Assembly: GCA_948470475.1 (NCBI GenBank)
Contig: OX419338.1
Coordinates: 36,218,595 to 36,282,594 of the forward strand
Reading direction: 5' to 3'
Source: Galaxea fascicularis
Lineage: Eukaryota; Cnidaria; Anthozoa; Scleractinia; Euphylliidae
DNA length: 64,000 nucleotides
The notes beneath the pieces were generated by a model. It worked only from the letters and a program-made list of their open reading frames with translations, was not told the origin of the DNA and made no database searches. This document shows positions 24,061 to 37,162 of this stretch, piece after piece; the stretch's first letter is position 1; the number at the start of each line of letters is the position of its first letter. The position numbers were made by a program, and so were the translations under genes.

Positions 24061-24261
24061 TTCACGATGACGTCGAGGCAACGAAATATAACTTCCCGTT
24101 TTGTCACGTTTTTGTTTTACGCACTATCGAGGGTGTAAATTACTATGAAAGGTGTTAAACGGTAAATAAAAAAAGAAGTCATGCGCTTACGTTTTCGAGG
24201 AAACCTAAACTTTAAATAAAAAAAATAAATTAATAAATGATATTTACCCAGGAAGCTCCAC

Positions 24262-24475
24262 TCACCGCGAAGTGGTTTTCAGGGAGGTCCTACATCCGGA
24301 TCGAATTGGAATTTGGAAATGTTGGTTTTGGGGGAGAGGGGAAAACCGGAGTACCTGGAGAAAGACCTCTCGGAGCAGAGTAGAGAACCAACAACAAACT
24401 CAACCCACATATAACGTCGAGTCCAGGAATCGAACCTGGGCCACATTTCACGTTGTTGTTTTGTAGAGGACGACA
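24262..24475 (-). mobile_element. SINE-like element in reverse orientation
   Basis: GAATCGAACCTGGG (24427-24440) is the complement of a Pol III B box (CCCAGGTTCGATTC). The block GAAAACCGGAGTACCTGGAG (24342-24361) next to it has the look of a conserved SINE core. No coding content. Length and family are inference. Confidence 0.55.
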
Positions 24476-24600
24476 AAGAAATGTACTGAAATCTAAATCG
24501 AATGTATAAATCGATTGTCCCTCATTCAACCTGTTGTTAGTGTGGCGATCTCGTTGCTGCTACTGTCCTAGCTCCCTCAGAGTTACTTTATCAGATCAAC

Positions 24601-24721
24601 CGTTGTTCATCTTTCTTTAATAGTTCACATGAACTTTCCGAGCACAATTCCTTATTAAAAGGGCGTTTTTCACTTTCGGCTATTTCCCAAACTGATAGAC
24701 GTCCGTCACAAATCGAATATG
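24601..24721 (-). CDS. possible upstream exon of the coiled-coil gene
   Basis: A minus-strand open segment with an acceptor (TTTACCCTCAG) before 24721 and a weak donor (CG/GTTGAT) after 24601 would end with two bases of a codon, as the exon at 23421 requires. It encodes about 39 residues (YSICDGRLSVWEIAESEKRP onward). The donor is poor and no homologue is recognised, so this is only a candidate. Confidence 0.25.
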
Positions 24722-25862
24722 CTGAGGGTAAATACAGAATGATCATCATCATCATTATCGTAAAAGTGATGAGGATGATGAATGAGTGCCTCCTCTCCAA
24801 AACACGCCCTAGCTTGTATTACCGAAAGTAAATAGTCCGAGTAAGCACGTTTTTGTTCCGCAAGGCGAGTATTGCGCAAACATGCTGTTTTTGTCGCCAG
24901 AACGGTCTGGAAGTGCCACGCTCACCAGATATTTATATACACTTTTCTCTAGTGATTATCGCCATCATATTACTCTTTGCCCTATAGCTTCATAGCAAAG
25001 GGGAGCGAGTGGAAACATATCGACTCATGCCGGCTATTTCAGGTGTATTTTCAGTAAATGGGGAAAAGACGAAATAGTGTGATGTCCAAGAGATTAAACC
25101 TGAGGTAATTTATTCATTTTAGATGCGTGAACTTGCAATAAAATTGATTATTAAAAACTAAACTCGGGATATTAGATTTCCAGCATTTTCATTGGCTAGC
25201 CGGACACAGGTTATCAGCTCATATACCAAGTGCGACAAATATGGTCAATGAACACTGCAAGAAACACAGAAAGGCTGAGTAAGTTGGAGTAGAATTTTCC
25301 CCGAAACAGGCAGCCATTCAGAGCAAAATCATCTCGCAGCGGAATTAGCAAGTCGAAATTGCAACACTGGAACCGAAACACAGACGGGTGTTTTAGAACG
25401 ACAAAAGACCAGATCTGTGCTAGTTTCTTTAATTTTTAAACAATTTCCTTGCAGCTCTGACAAAAGTTCACAGCAGCATTCACTTCGAAGGATCGGTGAT
25501 CTTTTGAAACTAAAAATTAAACACAGTAAAAACCACTTTTACCTGCACTCGATGCAATATACCAATAATCACCAGCTTCAAACATTTAACTGTAGTGTCA
25601 CGTTGGTTTGGTAAAAACGACTGAAAAGAATCGGTACTCTCGTTGTTTTTGTTATTCTGCTCGGCCGTGGTTCAAGTTTTTGTGCCATGCATCAGATAAA
25701 CTTCAAGGGGCTCATAATTACCATGATATTTCTTTTGCTTATCCCTCAAGTTTTCTTGTTTCCGACCCAGTTTTGGTGAGGTAATGTTCTAGTTCATCAA
25801 AATAAACTGAAATTCTTATGTCTTCGTTTTGATCAAATTCGGCCGTTGTCAGTTCTGCGTTG

Positions 25863-26040
25863 AAGGTCCCCTATACTTTTTTCGTGAAACATGATTGGGA
25901 CTACTTTTTTCTCGTGAAACGTGATTTAGGTTTATTTGTTCATTCGTGAACGTGAACAAATTTTGGGAATTATCCGTGACGCGTGAACAGTCTCAATATT
26001 TTTACGTGAATGCATTTTCCAAAGTGGTATAGGGGACCCT
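25863..26040. mobile_element. 178-bp hAT-like MITE with 8-bp target-site duplication
   Basis: The ends AAGGTCCCCTATA and TATAGGGGACCCT are inverted repeats with one mismatch. The element is flanked by CTGCGTTG at 25855-25862 and 26041-26048. The interior repeats CGTGAA-type words. Non-coding. Confidence 0.85.
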
Positions 26041-29000
26041 CTGCGTTGTTTGCTTTCTTCGGCACGTAATCCAAGTGAAAGCCATTCCATCCGCTTTACA
26101 AGCAATGATTGAAATACTTTTTACAAAAACATTGACCATTTACACCAGTCCTGAGCAAATTATGAAATAGAGCTATTTTTCCAAAAATGAAGCTCCTGCG
26201 TTTTTCTCGGGTACTTTCGTTAAATTTATTCAACTTTTCCCAGAAACACTGCCACAAATCTGAAGCCCGGTTTTCGCGCCCTTTTCGTCTAGTCATGTGA
26301 TCGACAAATGTTTCGTTTTCACGGTTTTCTCTTTCTCAACGTTTGGCTTCCTTTCGTTTTCTTTTGGTTTAGATTCTCAATTCGTGGTCGCAGTGTTTAA
26401 AAAAAGAAAAAACACTTATTCTACTGGGCCTTGCTGGATATGGTTATATGATCATTTCATATCCAGCGCGCCCTCGTAGAATAATTGTTAAATGTTTGCC
26501 TCCAAATTTCCGCATATTCGGAATTAATGTCTACAGAAAAGCCTTTGCGGATCCCTTTGACTCTCACGAAACTGGCACAAACTTCATGTGGAGTGATGGT
26601 TTTCCTTCACGATAATGTGTTTTATCAACATCGGCAAACTGCGTACTTTGTAAATATTTGGAGAGAAGGTGACAGAGTGATTGGAATGTAATTTGAAGGT
26701 CACTGTCGTGTGCCAGTCATTCGAATTTTCTTACGATCACGTTTCTGACATAACTGATAAAACTACGGCCTCACTGAAATTCAGCAATCTTTTTCACAAT
26801 ATAATGATAAATAGGTTGCCCAAGGCCAAGAATAGGAATTCAGACAATGAAAGCAAACGCTTTGGAATGGTGAATCGAAGGCCTGTTTGCGACTAAACAA
26901 ACAATCGGTACTAAGAAAGAGAGATCTCCTCTGTACAAATATCGATTAAAAGTATATGTTCAAAGACGACAGTGTTCACATGAAAAATTAAAAGCGAATG
27001 AACGTATTTATTAGGATTAAAGATCAAAATCCTTTCTAAAATCAACGTCAAATCAACACTTTGTCCGTTTGACGTCACTTCGTGCGTAACAACCAAAATA
27101 AAGCAACAACCGCTTTTAATCGACCGATTTTTGTCCAATCGCGTTCATTTATTGGGTCTTTTTAGTTTACGACCTCCTCAGTTTGCGCTGAATTATTAAT
27201 TTTTCGCTTATCTGTGGATCACGTTTCCTTTAGCCCAGTGATTGTTTTTGAATTAATTTCTCGGTCCCGTTACCGTACATGGACAAGACTATTATATCAG
27301 TAATCGCGTATTAATTTTTGGCATGTTTTATTTAAGCGGGAAGGTATACTTCCTTGATAACCAATATGTCATTTTTATTTGATCCTAGAAAACTGTCCAG
27401 CTTTCCGAATACAACTGAATTTCCATAAATTAAAAAAAGAAAACCAAAGGAAGAGGACCACAATTTTATTGTTGGAACTATCCGCGGAAAAGACTTGTGC
27501 AAATGAATGAGCGGTATAAAGAACTGACATAATTTATCTTATTTCCTGGTTGATCATGCAGCCGTATACTCGATTGTCTCTCTGAGTCAGAAAAGCAGTG
27601 AAAATTATTGCATAAAGAAAAGAAAATATCGTAGCGGTAATAAGTCCATCTGATCCAATATTAAAGAATAATAAACTTACATGCTTCTAATCTTCAAAAA
27701 TATATGTCTGAATAGAGTATATTATGTGCCCTTCACGTTTGAAATGATAATCAACACGTGGCGATTTCACGCGTTTTCAAGAATTTTTCGTAACTGAATA
27801 ATATAACACATACAACAGAAGACAACATGTAGTACAGAAGATGTCACAAAGGAAAGTCAGCTGTCAGAATTGTCTCTATGAAATATTCCGGCGTCTTCGT
27901 TAAACCAGCGTTAATACTTTGCAGGTTAGGTTAAATCCGGTTTTTCATATAAGGTGAATTAGAATTCTCCACTTTCAATGGACACTTGTCCTGTAACTAT
28001 GGGTCCGGATAAATATCACAGATTTTTAACACATCTTACCTGAAAGGAGGGACACGAACAACCATTTTTCTTCAGTTATGGATGTAATGTTCCCTTTCTT
28101 AATAAGGTTGAGAATTATCATCTATCTTCAACCGTCAGCATCAGCAGCTCGTTTAGTTTGAAAAAGCCTCGATCAAGCAAGTACCATTTAAGACAACTGA
28201 CATCAATTGACCGCTTCTTGACGTCACCATACCCTAAATTTAGCAGCGATTATTTTGAATAATGTTCGGTTTGAAAATGTGTTTGTTCCTGTCGAAATGT
28301 GACAAACACTTTTAGCATATGGGCTGTCTGGCCAGCTGCTCATTTCTTCCTCTAATTAATCTCGGCAGGAAAAATGATGCTTCCTTTTGAAGCTATGTTG
28401 CTAAGTTTTTTCAAACATTTTCATTAGTTACGTGTAAAGGCTTTGCAAAACGTAATTTCAGAGGCTATCATGCCCTTCATTCCAAACATTAGTTCAGTTA
28501 GAATTTAGTGCTATTATTTAAACTTTAAAAAAAACAGTATTGCGGATTTCTCACAAGATTAATCGAGGTTGTTATCACGAAGAAAGTTATACATGTTTCA
28601 GCGATTACCGGATTGTAAAGACAAGGCGTTCATAATCGCGCGCACTCCGCGGCAAACAATATAATCTTCTGTTGGGAATGAATTCGTTAGTCACGTGCAC
28701 TTTTTAGGGGTCTGTAACGTCAAATAATGGATTAATTTAAATTTGAGTAAAATTTGTGGTCTATTTTCAACGTTTCTACGTTTCATCAAACGTTTTCCAT
28801 AGCGCCAGTTTGGCGTTCAGCTAGTTTTTATGCTTACTAGACATGTAAAATACACTCACCTTTTCAGAAATAACATCGCAAGGTTTCTACTTTTCAATTT
28901 TAATATATCTCTATGTTGTTTGAATGCTTCCTTGACATTTTATTCCAAACAATTGCATTTTTATTCAAGGAAAGGAAGTTTAAGTGCAGTTATAGTTTCT

Positions 29001-32000
29001 GCTATTCTGGCTAAAAAAAAAACCTTTTAAATTTGAAATTAAAGCCTCAGGGAATTACAGTTAAAATTTACCACATGCACAAGAGTCCTATTTTCAGGGC
29101 GGAATTTTTTAAACAAATGTAGTAACTTAAAATTACTCAGTTATTCGTTTTTAGCATTTTAGACATCTTTCGATAGAATAGTGCTTCCATGTGTCTAAAT
29201 ATCACGGTCTGATCGATTTGAATGTATTCAAACAATAGATGGTTGTTTCATTTTGTGTGTTACCGAAGTTGACTTGAGGACCTCAGTTAAAGCTAAGAAA
29301 AATGTTTTTGACCGGGATTCACACACTCAATCTCTGAAAAATATGCAATATTACTTTTTAGTACATTCATGTTACACTCTCACAGGAAGAAAACAAAGTG
29401 TTTTTTTTAAAATTGGGAATGCGTGGGATGTGGTAGAAACAATAAGATTTCAAACTTCCCCTAAGCGCGAGTACTAACTGAAGCCGTGAGTTTCCAAGTG
29501 CATTGAGGAGGGTACTGTTTAATGGTTTACTTTTTACTGTACTTCTTAACACTTAAAGGATTTTCGCTTCTCGTTGATTTATTAGTGATTTCATTCATAC
29601 CTATATATCTTTTGTAGCCCATACGTTCCATTCGAATGTGAGTGCTATCGGTACTTTACTAACTGATCTTCATCAATATCTCTGAAATGATAGTATTCTT
29701 CTTTATATATACACATATTGCCGGCGACACTTCTCGTTTTAATTTCTTTAAAACAGCACATAAATGCATCTAGTTTTCTCTCTATTCACAATTATTCTAT
29801 ACTAAACTGACCAGTGTTCGCTGAAAATTTTAGCTACAAAAAAATTCCGAATTAATTGATTTTCGGACCCACGATGGCATATGGGAGCAGAGTAGCACTA
29901 ACTAAGCTATCAAAGAGTCAGCACTTTAAGAGTTAATGACTGAGACATTAAAAGTTTCATTAACTGTGGACGGATGAAATGTTGTAGAGACACAAAAACA
30001 GTGCAGCTATGGGCATTGAACGAGCAATGGGGAAAAGAAGGCTGCTAATGAATGGGATTCGAACTGAACTCATGTCGTATCAATATGTTTTTATAAGCAT
30101 GATGAGAAATTTTCAAATCTTTTCATTTCTATCCGCGAAATGGAGACAGTTTACAGATACAGCCGTTTCCGCGTGTTATTTTATCTTGTGACGTTTTCCA
30201 CGTATCATCTATAAATAAAGAACATTGTGCATATAAATTAAAGTATAGTTTATCAGACTAGAGAGATTTTCTATAGTTTGGTATAGTTTGGACGAACGCT
30301 TGCCTTCTCAGCGACATCACTATTCAATACTCAAAATTGACTATGTAAAGGCCTCGTAATTTCGTACCGTGAAATATTTTTAAAGCACGCTTTGTATCAA
30401 CATTTTCAGTTACAGACTGATAAGTCCCAATTCTTGAAAAGTGACCACCTTTGTGTCAGGATATGGAAAAGATAGAACAGTGCTCAACCCGGCCAGTGAA
30501 AAAGGCTTTTGAAGAAGATTCCTTGTGTCCAGAAGCAAGCAACGTGTAACTAATAAAAGTATCTTTCTAATTTTGCTACTGGCATTCAGGCCACGTGACC
30601 CTTCGTGTTCCTTCCTCGATGACAATTAGTTTGATAAACTGACTTATAGTGTACATATAGAAATGGAAAAACAAATCATAACGTAAGTAATTCAAATCAA
30701 AATATGACAATCACGACGGTTTATCCTTTATCGAGGAAGTCGAAGCTCATTCATTAAGCCTGCGCACTTGAACAGTAGAAGTGAGCCTAGAAGGGAACAA
30801 CTGACTTTGGAAATAGCTATCGGATTTTATATTTTAAATGGCTGATCCGACGGGAAACCAGAGCCGGTCCTCGGATTTTGATCTGAAAGTTTTGGTCTTT
30901 CAAACAACCATGACGAGCAGACATCATTTTCGATATGCTTTGCACATACAGTATCGCGGACTTTTTTCTTTTTTTAATTCTACTCACAGATGTAGCAGAT
31001 TTTTTTTACAAAAACATTCATTAAATGGCAATTTAAAAATTCAACCGCTAATCCAAAGACGCCATTAGAGTATGAAGAGGCTCAACCACGGAGAGAGTCG
31101 ATTCTCGTTTTTTATTTCAAAAATAGATCTCCCCATGATATTATCTCCTAAGTGCCGCATCCGCGCCGTTTGGCTACAACACTTGAGTTGCATTGAATAC
31201 ATTTCCTTGATTTCTCCACCACGAGAGAGCTTGTAAATAATTTATTTTCATGATGCGACATATCAAAAAGCATATTTCACGTATGCTTTTATAAACAATT
31301 TAAAACTTACTTCCGTGTGAGCAAGTACCCACCGCAGACGAAGTGATTAATTTTGAGATACGAATCAAGAGGGCCCATTAATTACAAAAGGAGACTACAG
31401 TTAACGCCCGACATCGAAATAAATCACGTTATTAATACAGAAACATCTCGGAAATGTGATAGAAAAGGTTGAATATTGATGTAATTATGGAGAAAATTGT
31501 TCAGATAAATTGATACAGAACCTCGAGGAAAGGGAGAATAAATTATTGAAAAGGGCTTTCGGTCGGCACGTCGAGAAAGAAAGCAATTCACGCTATAAGT
31601 CACGCAGAATATATTTGCCACATAAGCGGGAATTTTACACATCAAAAGAAGATCATCTTTTTTGGGAGGCGTTGAGCTGAGAATACTGTTGTGTTTAGCG
31701 GTTTTCAACGCTCTATATCCCTTCCAAGGTTAATTCATGTAATTCTCTTTATATTTATATGCACTGCTGCAGTGTTTGCTGACGAAAACCTTCTATTTCA
31801 GTGTTTGAAAATAACAAACAATTTCGAACACTTAAATTTAGAATCCTTAGTTAGAATTTAAATCTATAGCAGCTGCAACGGAAATATATTTTTCTTACCC
31901 AACTGCACAGGGAAATAAATAGCGGTGTCGCCCGGCCAACACAGTTCGATCGCTATAATCCATTGGTGTTTTGGGACTCCAAAACTCTGATCAGCTATCC

Positions 32001-34166
32001 CTTAGACTTGAAATTCGCGATGCACAAAAAGGGATGGCAGTGTTGATTTTGATTTAAGAAGCAGTTTTCTCCACATACGACAACCGCATACGTTGGGCTA
32101 TCTAGCAGCGGTTCAAGTCAGCCTTTCTCATTCTGGCTTGTTAGTAAATAAGTTATCAATATTTATAACGGCGTGCAAAAGCTAGGCTTTATAATTTACA
32201 ACGTCATGGCTAGAATGTACTATTTAGTTGTTACTCTTGGTCAAGAGAGAAGGAAAAAATAAAAATTTTTTTTTTAATCAAAGATGACACGAAATGACGG
32301 AAATATGTCGAAAATTGCCAAATTTAAAAAAAAGAGAAATTCTGTGGTTATAAGTATTTCTGGCTTGATCACGCAGAACCCGGGGCGAGTTGAATTGAAT
32401 GTTGATATTGATAGAAGATCTGACTGCTTTATAAGATTTAATAACAACGCAGACATGAATAAGTGCGCCACTGAAACCATCGAGGTCTTAATCACATGCT
32501 ATCTTGAACCCCAGCGGAGTTTTAACTGCCCACATCTGTTTTTGAACTATTTTACAAATTATGGAAACCTCTATAGAAATTTTTCTTTGTTTAAAAAAAA
32601 TAATAATATACAAGAAAAACAAAATAAATAGAAACATGTTATTTTTTGAAAAACAATTTTAATCTTTATATCTTTCATGTGAAAGATTGTATGTCCTCAG
32701 CAAGTCATCTTGAAGTCGCACTTCTTAATCAAACTTCTGGAAACCCGGCTAAACAGTTGGTTTGTTACCGTTTTCATTTACTAAAAGCTTGTTAAAAGAT
32801 TCATGAAAGACATTTTTCCTAAAAATTTGAACATTTCGCTGATACACTATCAGCAAAATTTTGCTTTCGTGTTTTTTAAGGTGAAAGTTTCTATAATTTT
32901 TAAAATAGACTGTCTCTTACTGACGACTATCAATTGAAGCTGACCTTGGTAGGACAAGCAGATTTTGAGCGAAATTAGAAGTTCTATGATAAGAAATAAG
33001 CAAACAATTATGGTTAAGACTGAGAAAGGTTAAAGTGGATCATATATCAACGTCCATTTCAATTTATTTTTTAGCCAGGAAAAAATTAAGACTGATAAAT
33101 CCTGCTGATCGTGTCTTGTTTCAAAAACTATTGAAATCATGCTAAAAATGGATTCATTTTTCAACATAGCTATTGCTCAGGAATATTAGACTCGCAAGGA
33201 AGCGGGCCTTTCCAAAATTGAGCTAATTCTGTGCTACTTTTGACGTTTTTAAGAACATTATTTATTTATTATTTATTTCTCAGGACTATTATTATCAGGA
33301 CTAAATTAGTCAACATTTATTCCGAATGTGCCAGCAAATGATTGTCACAAATTTTGAAAAACCTTATTGTTTGCTAAATGGCTGCAGAAATTCTAGGAAT
33401 TGTTTTTCTCCTTGCCTTTCAGATAAATAACTTTATAATGGTTTTTACTATTTTTGTTATTCTTTTTGCTCAGGCAAGTTTGGTTTGCTTGAACCTCGCA
33501 AAATTATTGGATTTGTTATCTAAAGAATTTAATTCTCATTTGTGGCTTCGACCGATTTATTTTCAGATCAAATACGATATTTAAAATAATGCATCAAAAT
33601 AATTTCATCAAGTATTCAGAGCGTCTTGAATACCTTTCGTAAAGAAGTTGAAAATGGTTCGGTCAATGACTAATCTCGTGTGTTGATTTTAGCGGCTGTA
33701 CAAACATGCTAGTAGAGTTTGAAAATGATTATCCTCCAACATTGTGTTATCATTCTCAAATACGAACAATGAGTGATTTTCAGCAAGAATATTTGTAACA
33801 ATGGATGTTTTCTTTTCTCCGAAGTGAGGTTCCTGTTTCATTTAACATATCACACATACGTCTTGTTTGAAATATCACTACCAGCACATTAACTAGACAG
33901 CAAATTTCAGTTATTCAGGAATAGAAACTCGATTATCATGTCAATATAATACTGAGTGTATTTTATAGCTTTTGTTTTATCTATGTCACCGTATGTTGTA
34001 ATCATACAGAAACATCTACACAAATAATGTGTACAAAGTTTTGTGGTGTTTGAAAGTCAATATTCAACCAATCAAAACGCTCAGTTTTTCTACGGAGTCG
34101 GTGACGTCACGCACGTGAATGCTGCCCAGCAATACTCGACAAAATTACTTAGTCCACGCAAGAGCG

Positions 34167-36297
34167 AAAGAGCCATAATGAGACAGAGAGGGAGTCTCCC
34201 AGTATAGCCTTCAGGATATCTTAATTTCAAAAAATCTATTTTTATAAACTAGTGCGGACGCAACAGGAAAGCAATTTCCGGTAGACCTCCCTCGAGAAAA
34301 AACAATATCTTTATTGAAAAATCCAAGTTACATAAATCAAATTTCATCAGTAATTATTTTATACCTTGACCATGATGTAATACAAGATTCAAGTAGCAAA
34401 TGTGTTCATGTTTTGTTCGCTTGTACATAAGACTAACGCGCGTTCAAAGCAAAGACTTTTCGTTTGGTAGCAGAACAAACGGTCATTTTAAGTGGTCAGT
34501 GAAAATCGAGAGCTCTGCTGAATTGATTGGGTGCTAAAGTTAAGCTCGAACAACACGCTAAGCATTCGCAATTTGACAGTAACAGTGCGGTTCATTTCAA
34601 CTTTCACTGAAGTTTTTTAAGCAGTAACGGTGCCGCATCATTACAGTATATGGGTCCCTGGTGACCCGGCAACCATTGTAGTGGAGGTTCGAATAAACTG
34701 CTGATGTATATGTGATGTATTAACCCTTTAAATCGCTACATCAAAATTTTAAATTTTCATTTGTTGTTCCTACACAATTGCTATAGATGTACGGGGAGAA
34801 GTTGTTAAAATATCAAGCAAATCAATCTTGTCTGATCCTGTCCTTAATTCTTGTGACCACTGTGTTTTATAAATATTACGAGGAGAAATTCGATGCTGAT
34901 CACTCCTACGGTTTAAAGGGTTGAAGGTATGAAAACGGATACGTTACCAGTTAGCCCCTTGCGATGTCCATGAATTATGCTTCATACATGCTACTGGTGC
35001 TCCTGTATTTTTTGTCAGAAATAGTCACATAAGTAATAAAATGCAGAATCTTTGTTAAGACTAATTACAAGTTTAAGAGAAAGATACTAATATTATATCA
35101 ATGTTTGTATCATGAAAAACAGTATTTTGTGGTGTATTATTGCTAATACATTGCAGCCCTCCTTGCCATTACAGACAGTGGAAAAAATTTACTAGTCCTT
35201 AAATATCTTATATATATCTCTTTTTTTTAAGTTTGATTAATGAAGGTGAGGCTTAAGCCAAAATTACAAGTTTAGGTAGCATTTCTTCCTGTGACAAAGC
35301 TGGTTTCATCGCAAACATATGGACTAGATTTCCTCACTTGAACACAAACAATTATTTTTCAAACACTAGATCATCAGCCATTTAAAATTGCTTCATGAAG
35401 TCACTGAGATTCAACAGGAAACTTGCAGTGTATGCAATTCAGTTCGATTGAGTTAATCACTCCTGCCTGTAAGTTCTTATATCATTTACACTTTTTCTCC
35501 GCCCAATTTCAAGCCCTGCACTTACAGGTTATTGTGATAGTATTTTTCATTATAAACGTGGCATAAAGATTAAGATTGTCATTGCTCTTAAAGGCTTACC
35601 GCATTTGCTGCAGGGCCTTAAAAGTTGCATCATTTCTTATAATCTGATGTCTTCCCTTTTACAAGAACCTGATTAGATCAATCTAGGCAGAACGCGAACG
35701 ATGCAGTACTTTTTTTGCCCCAACCTAACACGCGTACGTGCGTGGTTGCTACCTTTTCAACGAATGCAAATACCACTCCCCGTCGCACACGTGAACACAC
35801 TTGGCCCACACACTTGAACACTCCATTTAACTGAGACAAGGAGTCAACACAAGGATTCCAACTCCAGGAGGTTTTGCCATAACTCAATCGTTATTAAAGC
35901 CTGGACACACTGCAAATCGAAGTTAACCTGATTTGGCGAAAGGTTTTCAAACTCACAGAACTCGGTGCAATCTTCTGTGGTCCAAACGGGAGCTTTGATT
36001 ACATTTCACCAGCCTGATGTTAAATAACTTGTTTGTGCAAGAAATCCGGCAATCTGCAGTTGGTCTTCTCCACAAAAGACTGAAAAAAGCATTTTGAAAA
36101 CAAGCTACGCTCACTTCGCCGTTCGGCCACCATCTTTGGCATCTTTTCAACAAAATCGACTAGCTCCCAAGCCTCACGCACACGGAAACGAGTCTACCGG
36201 AAGACCGGAAGTTGCTTACTTGTTTCTAAAAATAGATTTTTAGATATCCCATATCCCATTACAAGACTCCCTTCCTCTGTCCCATTATGGCTCTTGG
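34167..36297. mobile_element. about 2.1-kb element bounded by roughly 115-bp inverted repeats
   Basis: The left arm (AAGAGCCATAATG at 34167 with GACAGAGAGGGAGTC, then AAAAATCTATTTTTATAAAC, then TTTCCGGTAGACC near 34280) reappears inverted at about 36185-36297. No transposase is visible in the interior. The minus-strand right half is locally CpG-rich with a short frame (MPKMVAERRSERSLFSKCFF) near 36142. No clear target duplication, so a non-autonomous transposon is inference. Confidence 0.6.
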
Positions 36298-37162
36298 TCC
36301 ATGCTTATTTAACACTTATGTAGTTCACTATTTAAACAGTGTTTTATTTCCTTTATATCTACAAAATCTTGTAATTAAATCAGTTTCGCTTGCATATTGC
36401 AGCACAATCAAGAGGAATCCACAATTAAATTTGTTTACTTTTAAAGAATACAGTTTATTCTGTTCAATGTACTATATCTCCATTCACTTCCTGGTGATTC
36501 TTGTCACAAAACTGTTACTTTTAGAAATCATATAATTTGGTGCCATCTTTCGGTCGTGCAAAGCAAATTTTCTGTACAAATCGTACGTCGTTATATTCAT
36601 CTTGTCTTGCACACTCAGTAACTGTCATATCAATAATATTTTTGCAATTTAATCAACTGATGCTACATCCATATATGATAACGAGTAGTCCTTCTCTCAG
36701 TGCGCCTCTCATTTCGTCGGACGACAAGCTAGAACACGCTGTATACGGACAATTCGATGGGCCGAATTCTTAGCGACTTCTATTTTTGCTAGAGCTCTCT
36801 CTGCGAGGTCGTCAAGCCCTGACTGTTCCTAAAATCTGTGAAATTGTTACAAGAAAGCCGCACCTTGCTGACTCATTACTTACGGGCAACAAGTGGTAAC
36901 AATCCATGGTGCCGGATTACGACCAAACGATTCAATATCTTTTTTTTGTTTTCGGAGGGGTAGGGTGGGGAAAGGGCTCTGGGAAACATTCACGTGGTTT
37001 TAATAATCTCCTAGGAAAACAACTTCGCCGAGAAAAGGTGATTGTTTTGACAGGCGCACTGAAAAAAGGCAATAAACTATTAATGCGCATGCATTATATT
37101 AGATCTTGATCGACAATACTCAGCAAAAAGAAAGAGAACTTGTTATCGATATGTATTTTCTC

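Larger units (their letters stand above)
24722..37162. other. 12.4-kb stretch without a supportable gene
   Basis: No frame on either strand has recognisable protein content or in-phase splice partners. From 26.1 to 34.1 kb the sequence is AT-rich and, unusually for this window, shows almost no inverted-repeat elements. It contains the small element at 25863-26040 and the long inverted-repeat element at 34167-36297. It may hold first exons or enhancers of the flanking minus-strand genes, or non-coding RNA, none of which I can show. Confidence 0.45.

Noticed and set aside
32284..32631. 115-codon open frame on the plus strand
   Set aside because: AT-rich, no domain, no splice partners, and an overlapping frame exists on the other strand; likely chance.
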